Shown piece after piece: positions 23,393 to 34,293 of a stretch of DNA of 64,000 bases. The stretch comes from Siphonodentalium dalli (Eukaryota > Mollusca > Scaphopoda > Gadilida > Siphonodentaliidae). How positions within the stretch are numbered: the first letter of the stretch is position 1; each line of letters opens with the position of its first letter. The stretch covers positions 189,831,794 through 189,895,793 of the forward strand of contig CP136064.1 in assembly GCA_032622095.1 (NCBI GenBank). The letters run 5' to 3'. The position numbers and the translations under genes were made by a program. Under the pieces are notes generated by a model. It did not search any database. It was not told the origin of the DNA and saw only the letters and a list, made by a program, of their open reading frames with translations.

Positions 23393-24087
23393 GGCTGCGG
23401 ACACACGTATCACAGTTGCGATGACATAGTAGGTGTGACAATTTATTATGTTGGAGTTTGGTGACAATGGGTTGTCATAATTAATATGCCATAGCTAGCC
23501 ATGTCGCCCGTTGCATATTCACACAATGAATCATCCAAAGTTCGTTATAATCAGCCTTTTTCTTGATTTTGGTCCTTGTAGAGTTCGACTTGTTTATTCC
23601 AGATACTTTCTCGCAGCTGCGTTTCCTCCAACAGTTCCGACACAGCTTCATCGGTCCACGTGATAATATTAGCGGAATTTATGAGTAAAACTATATACGT
23701 CGTACGCAATTGGGGAACTGTCTTAATACGCATGAAATTAATATAAGTGGACAAACATGAAGTGAGATCATATCAACAAAACGCACTACGTGCATGATAT
23801 GTGAGTGAATGAGGGATTGCCACGGTCGAACACAATTATGGACGATCGATCGTATACAATTGTATATATCGTACAGATTTACAATGTAGCAAAACGTAAT
23901 GAGTAGAGATAAACCTTGGTGAAACGCAATGGGTTAATTGGTCGAATCGACTCATTGTGTGGTAACTCAGCGGGCAACATGGCTAGCTATGGCACAGAAA
24001 TATGACGACCAATTGTCACAAAACTGCACCATAATAAATTGTCAAACCTACTTTACCATCACTACCGTGGTACGTGTGTCCGCAGCC
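23393..24087. mobile_element. 695-bp inverted-repeat transposon, probably PIF/Harbinger-like
   Basis: The termini GGCTGCGGACACACGTA and TACGTGTGTCCGCAGCC are exact reverse complements. Inverted similarity extends about 120 bp inward, including GACAATTTATTATG and GCCATAGCTAGCCATG. The element is flanked on both sides by ATT (23390-23392 and 24088-24090), a possible 3-bp target duplication. The interior contains a minus-strand MADF/Myb-like fragment, the type of DNA-binding protein PIF/Harbinger elements encode beside their transposase. No transposase remains, so it is a non-autonomous derivative. Confidence 0.7.
23551..23754 (-). pseudogene. MADF/Myb-like DNA-binding domain fragment (transposon ORF)
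   Basis: The 67-codon frame contains ITWTDEAVSELLEE followed by ESIWN and a lysine/aspartate-rich tail. This is the pattern of the first two helices of MADF or Myb/SANT-like domains (W-T-D-E...LL/I...LW). It ends early at a stop. One base earlier in another frame the sequence reads on as ADYNELW, like the start of a third helix, so a single-base frameshift in the AAAAA run near 23558-23562 probably broke the gene. A full MADF domain is about 80-90 residues, and only part is present. It lies wholly inside the inverted-repeat element 23393-24087. The first 30 residues look unrelated and may be intron or leader sequence. The family call rests on motif recognition only. Confidence 0.45.
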
Positions 24088-24745
24088 ATTAGGGTGCTGT
24101 CATTGCTTACTTACACTATCCCTATCCAAATATTGTCTATCATAAAATGTATAACATACTTCCACGACTGATAAATATCTCCTTTCTGTTCTTTTTCAGA
24201 AATTAAAAACATGGTTTCCAATTGTGATATATGAGGGTTCAAAGTCGATGCATTTCATGTGACACATCGAACGGCAACTATTACACTATGTTGATGATTA
24301 AAGTTATTAACAAAGATAAGTGTGTTCAAATTTACAGTGGCGAATTATTTTATCGCTGCGAGTGCCAGTCGAGCCGAAAAAATAGAGAAGATGGATATCG
24401 AACTGAAACTACAATACATTGACCACGGAACCAAACGGTTATTAAAATCTCCAGATACAAGTGACGAAAAGGTCAATTAAACAAACTAAAGCTGATACTG
24501 ATGTGACGTTTTATAACAACAATAAGTTGACAGTCGGGTTGATGATCAGGAAAGCCATCTCTCACCCAACCCTAGGCACACAAACACTGTCCTTGGTATG
24601 TCTACTATATATACCACTGTACTGAACTTACCATGCAGTCTTACATATCAACCTGTTCTGTCAGTCGGGGTTTAAGAGACTTTGAAGCTTGTATTTTTAG
24701 CGGCTGATGATCCCACTGGGACAGATATGTCTAACATTTTTCGTG
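24088..24745. other. No recognised feature
   Basis: Short frames at 23938-24171 and 24231-24422 have no domain. A serine-free, cysteine-containing stretch in the second is not a known motif. Confidence 0.35.
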
Positions 24746-24749
24746 TTAA

Positions 24750-25244
24750 AGACACGGTTGGCCTTGGCGGTGGGTATCCTGTGAAAATATCTCCACCCGT
24801 CAAAAAACCGCCACAAACAGAAAGAACATAAAAATGTAGATAGACTTTGTCCGTATACAAATAAGAAATATCGCATAAACAGTATGTTATGGTCATATGT
24901 TTGACCATTGTTATGTAAACAAAAGCATAAAAAGTAACTTTTCTGGTGTTTGTTTATATTATGATGGTAAACATAAAGAGCGTTCTTTGTTGGTGAATAC
25001 CTGATATGGAACTAATAAAGAGCGTTTATGCCATTTGTGTGTGATTAGCCAGTAGCATTGTGCTGTCTTCTGTAACACAATCAGGCTCTTGCTTAGGTAA
25101 AATATAGTAGGTCTTTATGATAACATGCTGTTTACGCGATGGTCATGGTGTATATGAACGAAACTGTATGCGTTTTAATGTTTTTCTGTTTACGGTGTTT
25201 GGAACAAATATGAATATTTTCGACAATTAAGGCCGCACGTGCCT
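24750..25244. mobile_element. 495-bp TTAA element with two ATAAAGAGCGTT motifs
   Basis: Bounded by TTAA (24746-24749 and 25245-25248), with imperfect ends AGACACGGTTGGCCTTGGCG and AGGCACGTGCGGCCTTAATT. An inverted copy lies at about 44229-44667, and part of the interior (GCGGTGGGTAT...GTAAACAAAAGCA) is shared with 18161-18646. Motif copies are at about 24973-24985 and 25015-25027. Non-coding. Confidence 0.68.
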
Positions 25245-25387
25245 TTAACCCTTTACCCAACAGAACGCCCAGAAACGCCCTAACAGCCTAAATTATCTTC
25301 GGTCTGTCTCAATAAAACCATGGAAATATGGGTATCATTGGAACCGGCTCATTGAGCACATTGTGATAGTTACAGTTATGCCCTGTG

Positions 25388-25454
25388 CCAATGCATTCTC
25401 TTATATATGCGAGTCGACCATAGGTCGCCTCGCATATATAAGAGAATGCATTGG
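25388..25454 (+). repeat. 67-bp hairpin module, copy B
   Basis: Same 67 bases as 7975-8041. Confidence 0.92.
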
Positions 25455-25511
25455 CCTAAAAAAAACTTTTTTTTAACACTTTTTACCATTTTTTCTTTAA
25501 TATGTGTTAAG

Positions 25512-25578
25512 CCAATGCATTCTCTTATATATGCGAGGCGACCTATGGTCGACTCGCATATATAAGAGAATGCATTGG
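25512..25578 (-). repeat. 67-bp hairpin module, copy C
   Basis: Reverse orientation relative to copy B, distinguished by the loop (GCGACCTATGGTCGA). Confidence 0.92.
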
Positions 25579-25703
25579 CACAGGGCCGTTCTGTTGGGTA
25601 AAGGGTTAAAGGTTCTGCAACTGAATCAAACTATCTTACTGTCACTTGCTTTTCAAGTGATACACTGTTTGATTGATTGTTTATTTGCAAAGCCAATATT
25701 TAA

Positions 25704-26141
25704 AGGTACTCAACCCGTAAAGAGGGTCCCCATCTCAACAGATTCCAACAACAACAATCCGATCGGAGGGTCCTATATTACTATTTCTTTGGCTTCGGGG
25801 GTAAAAAATATTTGATTCGAGTCGAGGAACCCATCAAACAAAGCTCAGAGTTATTAGATATTGATTTTTGAAATTTGTTATAAACTCGAGATGTGTACTA
25901 CTAACTGCCGTAATCTGCTCTGGATGTGTTCTCCAAATCTATTCAAACAGACAAGGATGGATAACTCTAAAATCAAGTGGGCCAGATAGTATTCCCGATA
26001 ATGAAAAATAATAGATTTCTAAAATCGATATCTAACAAATCTGAGCTTTGATGGGTGACTTCCTCGACTCGAATCAAATATTTTTGACCCCCGAAGCCAT
26101 TGAAATAGTAATTGAGAGGAGTTTTATCGGGTTGAGTACCT
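25704..26141. mobile_element. 438-bp TTAA element (AGGTACTCAACCC ends)
   Basis: Flanked by TTAA at 25700-25703 and 26142-26145, with exact terminal repeats AGGTACTCAACCC / GGGTTGAGTACCT. Inner inverted blocks are GGCTTCGGGGGT / ACCCCCGAAGCC and TTTGATTCGAGTCGAGG / CCTCGACTCGAATCAAA. There is no transposase. A partial relative lies at 22434-22640. The AG start and TTAA target match the 5637-6290 family, though the interiors differ. Confidence 0.78.
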
Positions 26142-26339
26142 TTAAGTTGGAACATGCAACGACATATGTACATAATATACACAAGGCAATCACACATAAC
26201 ATATAAGTCATATCAATAACAATACATAGAAATTATATTGTAATGTAATGTGACATCTAACGTTGTAACCTTTTAGAAATAGTTTTATAAATATGCTTAC
26301 CCTTTTAAGAAGGCTAAATTTTTCTATTGACAGTAATAT

Positions 26340-26935
26340 AAACAATGAAAGATATTTCTGTTAGGGTTCTCCCAGTAACATTTTGAGATGTGAATTTCGC
26401 GCAGAGCTTTTGACATAGGATCATAAAGTGATATTCGTCCCAAGGACTGTTTTCACATGCACGAAGCACATCTATATATTGTCTGCGGAATTTGTGGTTT
26501 CTAATTGTCCATCTATTTTTTTTTTACTGGTAATGAGATGGCAAATAAACTAAATAGCGACTCATCTTCACAGACTACTTTGTCTCTGTAAAATATGGCA
26601 CGCGATGCAGTGGAAGCATCCAGGCTGTCAAAGAGGTTATGTTCATACCGTTTAATCAGTAGCGATTTTATGTTTCCTAACTCTGCTTTGCTAAACGCTG
26701 ATTGGTTTGTCCACACATTTACCATGTGAACGTCGAGAAGAGTTCCTTCTGTACAAAACATACCCATTTCATCTTATTTTGCAGTTTTGTATCCGTTTCA
26801 TTAATATAATTATCATACTGACTATATTGAACAGATTGCTGATTTATCAACATGCTTCGAGATTTGTTTCTCTGCTTTAAATTTTGTATTTCAAAGTCTC
26901 GAATGGGGTATGCATGATCAATTCGCTGAGTGTGC
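26340..26935 (-). pseudogene. Non-LTR retrotransposon ORF2 C-terminal fragment (1)
   Basis: On the minus strand, frames at 26935-26719 and 26767-26513 overlap across a frameshift. The second contains the pattern VNVWTNQSAFSK...LLIKRYEHNLFDSL...SRAIFY, then a small acidic stretch and LPVK. This layout (W-x-x-Q, a short helix, then an F-Y pair) precedes the terminal zinc-binding segment in the RT-like polyprotein of invertebrate LINEs. After an A-run frameshift near 26520 the reading continues as RNHKFRRQYIDV and WDEYHFMILC, resembling the GDExHxxxxC terminal motif. Reverse transcriptase and endonuclease domains are missing. It is a dead 5'-truncated copy. Homology is judged by pattern only. 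Confidence 0.5.
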
Positions 26936-28799
26936 CCCAAGCCAGAATAATTGCCTCATAAATTGTGACCAATAATGTGGCCTTTTAAGCAGCGGACACA
27001 GACAAGACAACTTAGATACCTAATATACAGGCAGTTATACGATATCAGAAAGAAGCGAGAAAAACAACCATAATTCTGAGAATGACAGTATGACAGCGGA
27101 AATACAATTAGACCGTGTTTCAGTTCAATCAACTTACGGTCTAAATACTCTAATGGTTAAAATTAATTGTGAAGTTATCGAATAAACTGCACGTTAGCGT
27201 CGTGTATCTTAATTGACCAAAATATCTTCAAAATCATTATTCATAATTGGGGAATGATCAAACAGAACAAGTATACATCATAGAATTGTATTTGCAAAGT
27301 GCAAAGATATTAAAAAGAAAATAGTATTTTCTCCTAAGCTATGGATATTACGTCACGTGCTGAATAACGATCATTGCAACTTCGAGCAATCGTATATCAG
27401 GGGCACTAAACTCGGTCACGTGATGGGTAACGAAACACTCATAACAAATCGCTAATTCTCGCTTCCGATGCTTATTTCTCGAAAACAACAAATATTAGCG
27501 AATGAAGAACTATATATTTCTTGTGTCCATTGAACAAAACCGCTTTTAGAAATATAGTCCCGTATAAAGCTGATGCCTCGCACAAATTTCAATCTCTTAC
27601 TTCTCACCCATTTTCGCGCTGGTGGCTTTTATTGATAACGCCAACACATTTATCCCACTTTCACCAGTAAGAAGCATCTGAACTTTATTTAGAACATTTG
27701 TCCATCCGGTATAATAGACAAAAATTGAGAAACTTATTCCTGCATGAATTTCAAAATATATCTTGCAAATTTGCGCACCTATATCCACTCTCTGTGCCTT
27801 CAAATGTAATATTGGTAACGCTCGGACAACAGACGAGGCATGATAACGCCCAACACAGTAATATAATATCGGCTAGCTTTATTCACATGGAACAAAGCCG
27901 AGAACGCCTACGAGCAATGAACGATTCTACTATCGGACAATATTGCAGGGATAGTCCTACAAATGGAACAGATACATTTTTACGGTATATTATCCATTTA
28001 CAATAGAAACAAAGTAGGTTTGGAGTTTGGGATGATTCCCGGGAAGATTTGGTAGGGCAGTATGCCCTCCCCTACAACCCGCCAATAGAAACAAAGGAAC
28101 GAATTCCCCGTTATATACACAAATAATTTGTGAAACATGTCATTATTAGAGTTGTGTGAAAACAGTTGTATTATAATGCAATCCAAACCTAATTGTGCCC
28201 AGAAAAAAAACTTAATTGTTATGGAGCACAATCGGAACGGTACATGTTTTTCGGGGCACTGATTATTGGTAATTTTTCGGCAAGGGGAGATGGTCAAAGT
28301 TGTAATTTGCAATTTCACCTCGCAGATAAAAATTCACAATTGAAAATACTCCATTTGTACCCCTCTAGTTGTAGTTATATATCCACCTAATCCCCCACGT
28401 TTCCCAATAGGTGGAAATGTCCACGTCACAATCGAAACTTGAAGAAATTATTCTAATCTATATATATCTCAAACGACATAATTATATTATACTATAAAGA
28501 ATGGCGGAAAGTCAAACTATCGGTGCAATCTCAACAACACATATTCGGTCTGAAGTATCTGGCTGCTGCTGCCCCCTATCACCACGACCATACGGAACAT
28601 TTGACTCCTCACCATATATCCGAGTTACAATTGTTGCAGAATAGTTTATTCTTCACCAATAGAAATGGTACAAAGAATGGATCAATCAATACACGATACG
28701 ATGCCTGCATACAAGACAATAGACAACAGTGTGTGTGCATCCGATTAGGGACAAGACAGCCCACCCGTTGTTCGCCCCCAACGCACGCCCACCGCCACT
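26936..28799. other. No recognised gene
   Basis: A 102-codon plus frame (27698-28006) and a 106-codon minus frame (27998-28318) have no recognisable motif. No repeat partner was seen except a short CTGAGAATGAC-containing stretch near 27073, shared with the 39415 and 46800 repeats. Confidence 0.35.
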
Positions 28800-28873
28800 G
28801 AGTTCGGCTCTTAGAGTCGAACAGAGTTCGGCTCTTAGAGTCGAACAGAGTTCGGCTCTTAGAGTCGAACTCA
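28800..28873. repeat. 24-bp tandem repeat, three copies
   Basis: The unit GAGTTCGGCTCTTAGAGTCG plus AACA is repeated three times. The unit itself is partly self-complementary (GTTCGgCTCT / AGAGtCGAAC). The minus-strand frame across it shows an 8-residue period (FDSKSRTL) for the same reason. Confidence 0.9.
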
Positions 28874-28943
28874 GTAACCCTGGTTATACGATGGTAGCGC
28901 ACAACGATATGAGCCATAGTTCAGAATCAGCTATGTTCAGATG

Positions 28944-29325
28944 CTAAATTATGGAAAAGACAGTGTATAACGTGCGGGTGCATCTCAACCGTTTACTCGG
29001 GAGAACTACCATGCAGTTTTGTTCATTTAAAAAATTAACAAATTTACTCAGTTTCTTCAACATTGATATCTTTTTCGAGGAGAGCAAGATACGGAATTTT
29101 GCGCTGTTAGGATATTTGTGGTATGCCTTCGGGATATACTGCTCTCTTTCGTGAGATATTTCTGTGCAATGAAATATATAGTGCAATTCATCTCCCAACA
29201 AGTTCTTATTACAAAGTTTACAGGCTCTTTTGTTACGTGTCGTCCCATTCCAACAGCCTGTTTCGATCGGTAATTGGTGATTACTAGTCCTAAACCTGGC
29301 TATGGTGCATGTTCGATCACATATA
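28944..29325 (-). pseudogene. Non-LTR retrotransposon ORF2 C-terminal fragment (2)
   Basis: A single minus-strand frame is open from about 29325 to the stop at 28944. It reads, in order, ARFRTSNHQLPIETG, WNGTTRNKRACKLC, GDELHYIFHC, then ERE-YIPK-Y and a lysine-rich FxxLL..KK..LKKL.KFV tail. This is the classic end of LINE ORF2: a C-x2-C...H...C zinc-binding segment followed by a basic helix. Only the last 125 or so residues survive. Reverse transcriptase is absent, and the upstream frame is closed by a stop. This is a 5'-truncated retrotransposon insertion on the minus strand, distinct in sequence from the 30.5-31.9 kb copy. Confidence 0.8.
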
Positions 29326-29959
29326 CATTACACACCATTTTATTCAATAACAAAATTACCATAGGTCCAGGTCATTTGTTGAACTTGGTATCTGAACATT
29401 TCCCACCAATGATAAATTAAATTCCTCTAATTTCCTCTAGAATATAGTCTAAAATGCATCCAATGAACATAAAGTCAAACCTGTCACGAAATTGTCCTGT
29501 CATAGTTCTTCCAAGTTATAGCTGACAAAACACTTCCGCTAGATAACATAGCTATTTTACTGTGGATTGATGTTATCAATTGGTACTGATGCATAAAGAA
29601 TACAGGGATGCGGTACTCGAATGACGTTAAGTGGCAAAAAGCAAGACGGTACACATTGATGACGTGGATATTTATATTTCGAAACACTGTAACCAGGTCT
29701 GGCACATCCTATACTGATTACGTATAGTTATATTTATCGATAAGAGTTGAATGTGGATATCGCCGTTTCGTGAATTTGATAGAAGGTGCATAACGAACAT
29801 AACGTATTTTACAAAAACGAACCAAACACAGCGTCGCAAAAGATTGTACCATGCATGCTTGTTTCTCCGTGCATGTGAATGATTAATCATGGTGCCATAC
29901 ATGTATGTCACGGTAAGGAAGTCAATTAGCACTGGTATTGGTATAGATATTGCAATTGT
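29326..29959. other. No recognised feature
   Basis: Overlapping minus frames at 29484-29705 and 29672-30007 have no domain. Confidence 0.35.
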
Positions 29960-30445
29960 ATTAGGTATAAAATAATAAAGACCAATGTCCGAAAACGCTT
30001 CTATCAATTAATATTGATTTTATTTCAAATAATTTATTATAAAATGAGATGATTTGATGGGACACTTTATTGTTCTATTTTAGAACGGACCATTCAGGCC
30101 ATACTATATAGCGATAGAGATCTTTAGGGTGTTCCCATAGCTATGCTCCGAACGTCAACTGACACATATTTAATGTTTGTATTGTTTTATTACATAGTCA
30201 TAAGCGACAATGAGTCTAATTAACGTTTATTTGTGACAAAATTACACAATAACATTTCTGGTCTCTGTTAACAGTAACACTATTGTTCGTTAACTAAACG
30301 ACCACACGTTTTTAGACCAGAAGATATTCGATTATAATCAATATTAATCGATAGAAGCATTTCTTGACAGGGGTTTTTGGTTCATATCTAATATTTTATA
30401 CCCCGGTGACTATATAACACATGTTTACACAGAGATAGACCATCT
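29960..30445. mobile_element. Diverged third copy of the AGATGG-ended TTAA element
   Basis: The right end matches 18566-18646 (CAGGGGT...CCCCGGT...AGAGATAGACCATCT) and is followed by TTAA at 30446-30449. The left side shares GGTATAAAATAATAA and ACGCTTCTATCAATTA with 18209-18262. The left terminus is lost. Interior inverted blocks are GCTTCTATCAATTAATATT / AATATTAATCGATAGAAGC. Confidence 0.6.
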
Positions 30446-30459
30446 TTAATGACACTTAG

Positions 30460-31895
30460 AAAGGCTTAGTTGTGCGATTATTGAATAAAAAGCTTGCGCA
30501 AAAGGCCGCACAGAATTATATATGGATAACGAAGCTTGGTCTTCAATCGATGTGTAATTTATGTGTACAATACAGTAATAAGTGGAGATATCGTTTTAAC
30601 CCAATGAAAACACACGTTATCGTCTTTAATGAAACAGACAATGAAGCATCTAAAGCGAAAAGATGTTGGCACCTTGGAAAAAGCCAAATAATGGAAACAG
30701 ATGAAGTAACACATTTGGGGATACCTCTCAATAAGTCCCGCTTGATGAGCTCTTTCGTAGAAACCATTGTTGATAAAATCAGATCAGTTTACTTTATGTT
30801 GTCCAATTGTGGCGTGTACTCAGGTTGTTTGGCACCTATTAGCTCTAAGAAAATTTATGAATCAATTGTTTTACCTATAAAGGGTTGTACGGTTCAGAAA
30901 TACTCGCCGGTCTAAATTCAACAGACTATAATCGCCTTGAAAAAATTCATAGGATGTGTTTGAAGCACATCCAAGGTTTTCATACAAGAACCAGAACTGA
31001 TATGGCATTGGGTTTCATAGGAATGCCACCACTGTATCCAATCAACGTGACTGGGATAATAGAGTATCATCCGACACCGAATTTTCACGTTTTTTTGCGA
31101 TCCACCTGTTCTTTCTAATCTATGGCGCATTTGTCATAAGCATCCTCGCGATAAACATAAATATGTGCTTGTTGTGCAACTTATATGTTCATCAAATAAC
31201 TCAATGCAACAAATGTGAAGTGACCATATCGGATCTAGCGGAGCATCTCGTGGAATCATGCAGATTTCTCACATCTATACGAAACAATATATGGTATGAT
31301 ATCATAAATATATTCGGAATTTCATTTTATCACGTACTAGATAACATGAGCCCGGAGCAAATTATTCATGTGTTTTTGGGTCATATGCCCCTCACATTAG
31401 AACCATTCGTCGAAGACAAGCTTGAATATGTGCAATTTTTTATTAACGCTACTTACTCACTGTGGTGTCGATGGTCGGATAATGTATGTCAGGATTTATA
31501 TGTCGCACGGTAACATTTGCCACATTTTCCGCTGTTACGACTGAAGGTCTATCCGCCATATATATAAATCAACAGTTTTGTGGAATCTGGTTTGTTAGTC
31601 CAGCCCGAGTACACCGGAACACTGAATGATTTGGGGCAGCTGTAGACCGCAATGGGGGGCACACATATATGCATCCCTGCGGCTTGCACAACTCCTTATA
31701 CATCAAGTGTTCCGGTGTGTCTCCGGGGGTTTTGCATGCCAGGTTCACAATTTATAGAAACACAGAATCGTGAATATAAACTTTTTTTCTTCATTTCATT
31801 ACATGTTAGTCTGTAAATATTTTTGCTTATTCCATGTATGTTTTTTTGTTTGTTCAGTTATACTCTCCTGAATTGGAGGAAATAAAGATATATAT
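30460..31895 (+). pseudogene. 5'-truncated, frameshifted LINE ORF2 with 3' tail
   Basis: Three plus-strand frames form one broken protein. The first (30472-30915) resembles the thumb and connection region after the RT catalytic core: KWRYRFNPMKTHVIVF, W-HLGKS, then VTHLGIPL. The second (from 30885) starts LYGSEI and continues LEKIHRMCLKHIQGF and MALGFIGMPPL, a very typical LINE block. The third (31163-31513) has CLLCN, CNKCE and a final H-x3-SC zinc-like pattern. Frameshifts lie at about 30870-30885 and 31080-31163. The catalytic YxDD box and endonuclease are missing. The stop at 31511 is followed by about 350 bp of 3' sequence ending AGGAAATAAAGATATATAT, a plausible retrotransposon tail. Confidence 0.85.
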
Positions 31896-31910
31896 AAGCG
31901 AGATAACCGA

Positions 31911-32110
31911 GTCGCGGCTATATTGAATTCATGAAGCCCCCTCCCCATTCTGCGGTTTAAGTGCTACAGGTCAAAGTTCTGGAGGTGCATTCGATGTATA
32001 TGGAATCATGAATATTCAAAAGTTCCATATATGGAATGCACCTCCAGAACTTTGACCTGTGGCACTTAAACCGCGGAACGGGGGCTGAATGAATCCAATA
32101 TGGCCGCGAC
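31911..32110. mobile_element. 200-bp foldback MITE, relative of 7083-7288
   Basis: Ends GTCGCGGC(T/C)ATATTG and complement. The inner arms (AAGTTCTGGAGGTGCATT / AATGCACCTCCAGAACTT) are exact, with a CATATATGGAA core as in the relative. It sits 15 bases downstream of the LINE tail. Confidence 0.78.
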
Positions 32111-32502
32111 TTTTAACAATACCACTTGAATATAACTATAATAGTTGAACTTAGGATTTGCCAAACCTGATAATAATTTGCCTTATTAATTAGATATGAC
32201 ATTTTTGTCCAGAACGGCCTGTTATCGAATTTTTTGTGAATATCGCTTCAATTTGCCCTTAAACCGAATAATATCATTTTATCACACATCCGAGTAACAT
32301 AGTTTTCACGACATGCGATAATTTATCTACTTCACTACTAAACAACGTGTATATCGATTTGGTGACGTCACTCATATGAAAGAGTTGTCAGTTACTAAGA
32401 GGCAATCTAATTAATAATTAGGATATTACATATAGGCCTGATATCAACCATCGATAACCTCATTTCAGCCTTCGGCCTTTGGTCTCAGGCTGATATGAGG
32501 TT

Positions 32503-33512
32503 ACCTCGGGCAGAGGCGGACTGGGTCAAAAAACCGGCCCGGGAAATTAATATAATACCGGCCCATCTGTTGGGGGGGGGGGGGGAGGGGGCGTCCACAG
32601 TCCACCTTGGAACATTCCAACTGCACCCCCCCCCCTTGAATCAGAATCAGACCAAATACATATTTTTGCATAATTCCATTTGCACCCCCCTCTTGAATCA
32701 GATGCAGACCAAATACATGTTTTTGCATAATTCCAGTTGCACCTCTGGTCTAATATCCTATATATTCATAAACCATGGTTCTCTATATATTCCCGGTATG
32801 AAACCATTCAGATATTTTTACCTGAAAAATTGCATAAAATCTAACATCTAGCGGTCTAACTCCAGACAAAATATGCACACGGCTACGGACAAGAGACCAG
32901 GACACACCGGGCTGTTCATGGTTGTTCGGCCCGGGGTGAGAACATTTTGAAAACTATACAAGAAAATCTCGAATCCGATAAACTAGACTGGCATCAACTG
33001 AAACGTTCCTATTTTCTTGTAAATTTCAATTGGGGGAGGGGTGCGTAAGAATTTTTTTGGGATTTACGGCTGGGAGTTACCGTTAAAATCTCGAGATTAA
33101 TGGGGTCTTTGCGTGGTGTTATATGATGCCGACAAGTTCATTTAATGTCAAAATTACGATTAGCCAATTCGGCTGGTTAAACAACACATGTGGCGGCCCA
33201 CGTCCGGAATTTTCCCGGTCTCCCGATCGGCCATGCAGTCCGCCTCTGCCCTCATGAATTTATGTGAGAAGAGTACCATCTTATTGGATACACGGCTGGT
33301 TAAACAACACATGTGGCGGCCCACGTCGGTTTCATTTGCGGCCCAAGTTGTGGTTGGGCGGCCCAACCACATATACCCCCCCCCCAAACCGTAAAAAAAA
33401 CCCTCGGATTCTCGCTTGATAGAAAATCACGTGGAATCAAAAAAATTCCGGCCTCCGGCCCATCGGGAAATTTCCCGGTCTTCCGATCGGCCAGTCCGCC
33501 TCTGACCTCGGG
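32503..33512. mobile_element. hAT-type non-autonomous transposon with perfect 8-bp target duplication
   Basis: The element proper is 32511-33504. It starts CAGAGGCGGACTGG and ends CCAGTCCGCCTCTG, and is flanked on both sides by the identical octamer ACCTCGGG (32503-32510 and 33505-33512). CAGxGGCGGA termini and 8-bp duplications are diagnostic of hAT. No transposase frame is present in the 994 bp. The right half holds a repeated module, GGCTGGTTAAACAACACATG, at about 33171 and 33293. An internal copy of the right end (GTCCGCCTCTG, about 33236-33246) suggests partial internal duplication. A G14 tract lies at 32572-32585. Confidence 0.92.
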
Positions 33513-34079
33513 CTGATATGGGGCCTAATATCAAACCAACCAAGTAATATCCTATAAATAGTCCCTGGTGGACAAGCATCGCATTTTGCACGGAGAACTG
33601 TATTATATGTACATCAATAATGTACTGATATTTCAGTCTTTTGATTATCACTTGGATAGTATCGGTATTAGAATTGGAATGAAGCTTTCATCAGAAGTAC
33701 ATGCATGTGTACTTCAAAATGTATAAAAAATAGTCCCCATGCAATACATTAAATTGGTATGACTATACGCACACATTTGGGTTCTTTCAGAAGCATATAT
33801 ATAGTTATGCATGTTGTTAATAATAAACACATCCCTGGGCATATATCTAGAAATTATAATAAAGAATGATTGTGTAACTTAATAAGACACTTTAATCAGT
33901 TAAGTAAAGAACTGTCGATCGTTTGATAACATGCATGAGTATGAAACTGGCAACGATTCGTTCCATTCGCTTCCCCACACTTTCCTGAGTAGATTGTTCG
34001 TAGGACACCATATGCACACTTCTTTTGAGAATTTGGTAGTGATGACTCTGTCATTGCGACATATATAACCTGTGGAAGA
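33513..34079. other. No recognised feature
   Basis: No domain or repeat partner seen. Confidence 0.35.
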
Positions 34080-34293
34080 TATAAAAATCATTCGTCTCGA
34101 TATCCCCAGTTTCCGAGCGAGACGGTCAAATGCCGTATTCTTCCATTTCGCCCGTCTGGTGGCGTCCATTCTTCGTCTAGTGGCGTGGCGTTTTACCCTT
34201 AGATACGAAGTTTGGGCTCAATCTGTCGAGCCGTTTTCGAGTCTATAAAGGACATACACATATATATACGGAAGTCTTAAAATATATAACAGA
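34080..34293 (-). mobile_element. Helitron-like 5' fragment (minus)
   Basis: On the minus strand the segment starts TCTGTTATATATTTTAAGAC at 34293 and runs to about 34080. Its far part (CGTCTCGATATCCCCAGTTT...GAGACGGTCAAATG, about 34094-34132) is shared almost exactly with 39223-39262. It abuts the 3' CTAG end of the next unit. Confidence 0.55.

Larger units (their letters stand above)
25245..25609. mobile_element. piggyBac-like MITE with two 67-bp hairpins
   Basis: TTAA at 25245-25248 and 25606-25609. Ends are CCCTTTACCCAACAGAA and TTCTGTTGGGTAAAGGG. It contains two hairpin modules, 25388-25454 and 25512-25578, in opposite orientation around a T-rich/A-rich centre, so the element is a palindrome of palindromes. 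A close copy lies at 47680-48079. The left TTAA is shared with the neighbouring element 24750-25244. Confidence 0.83.
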
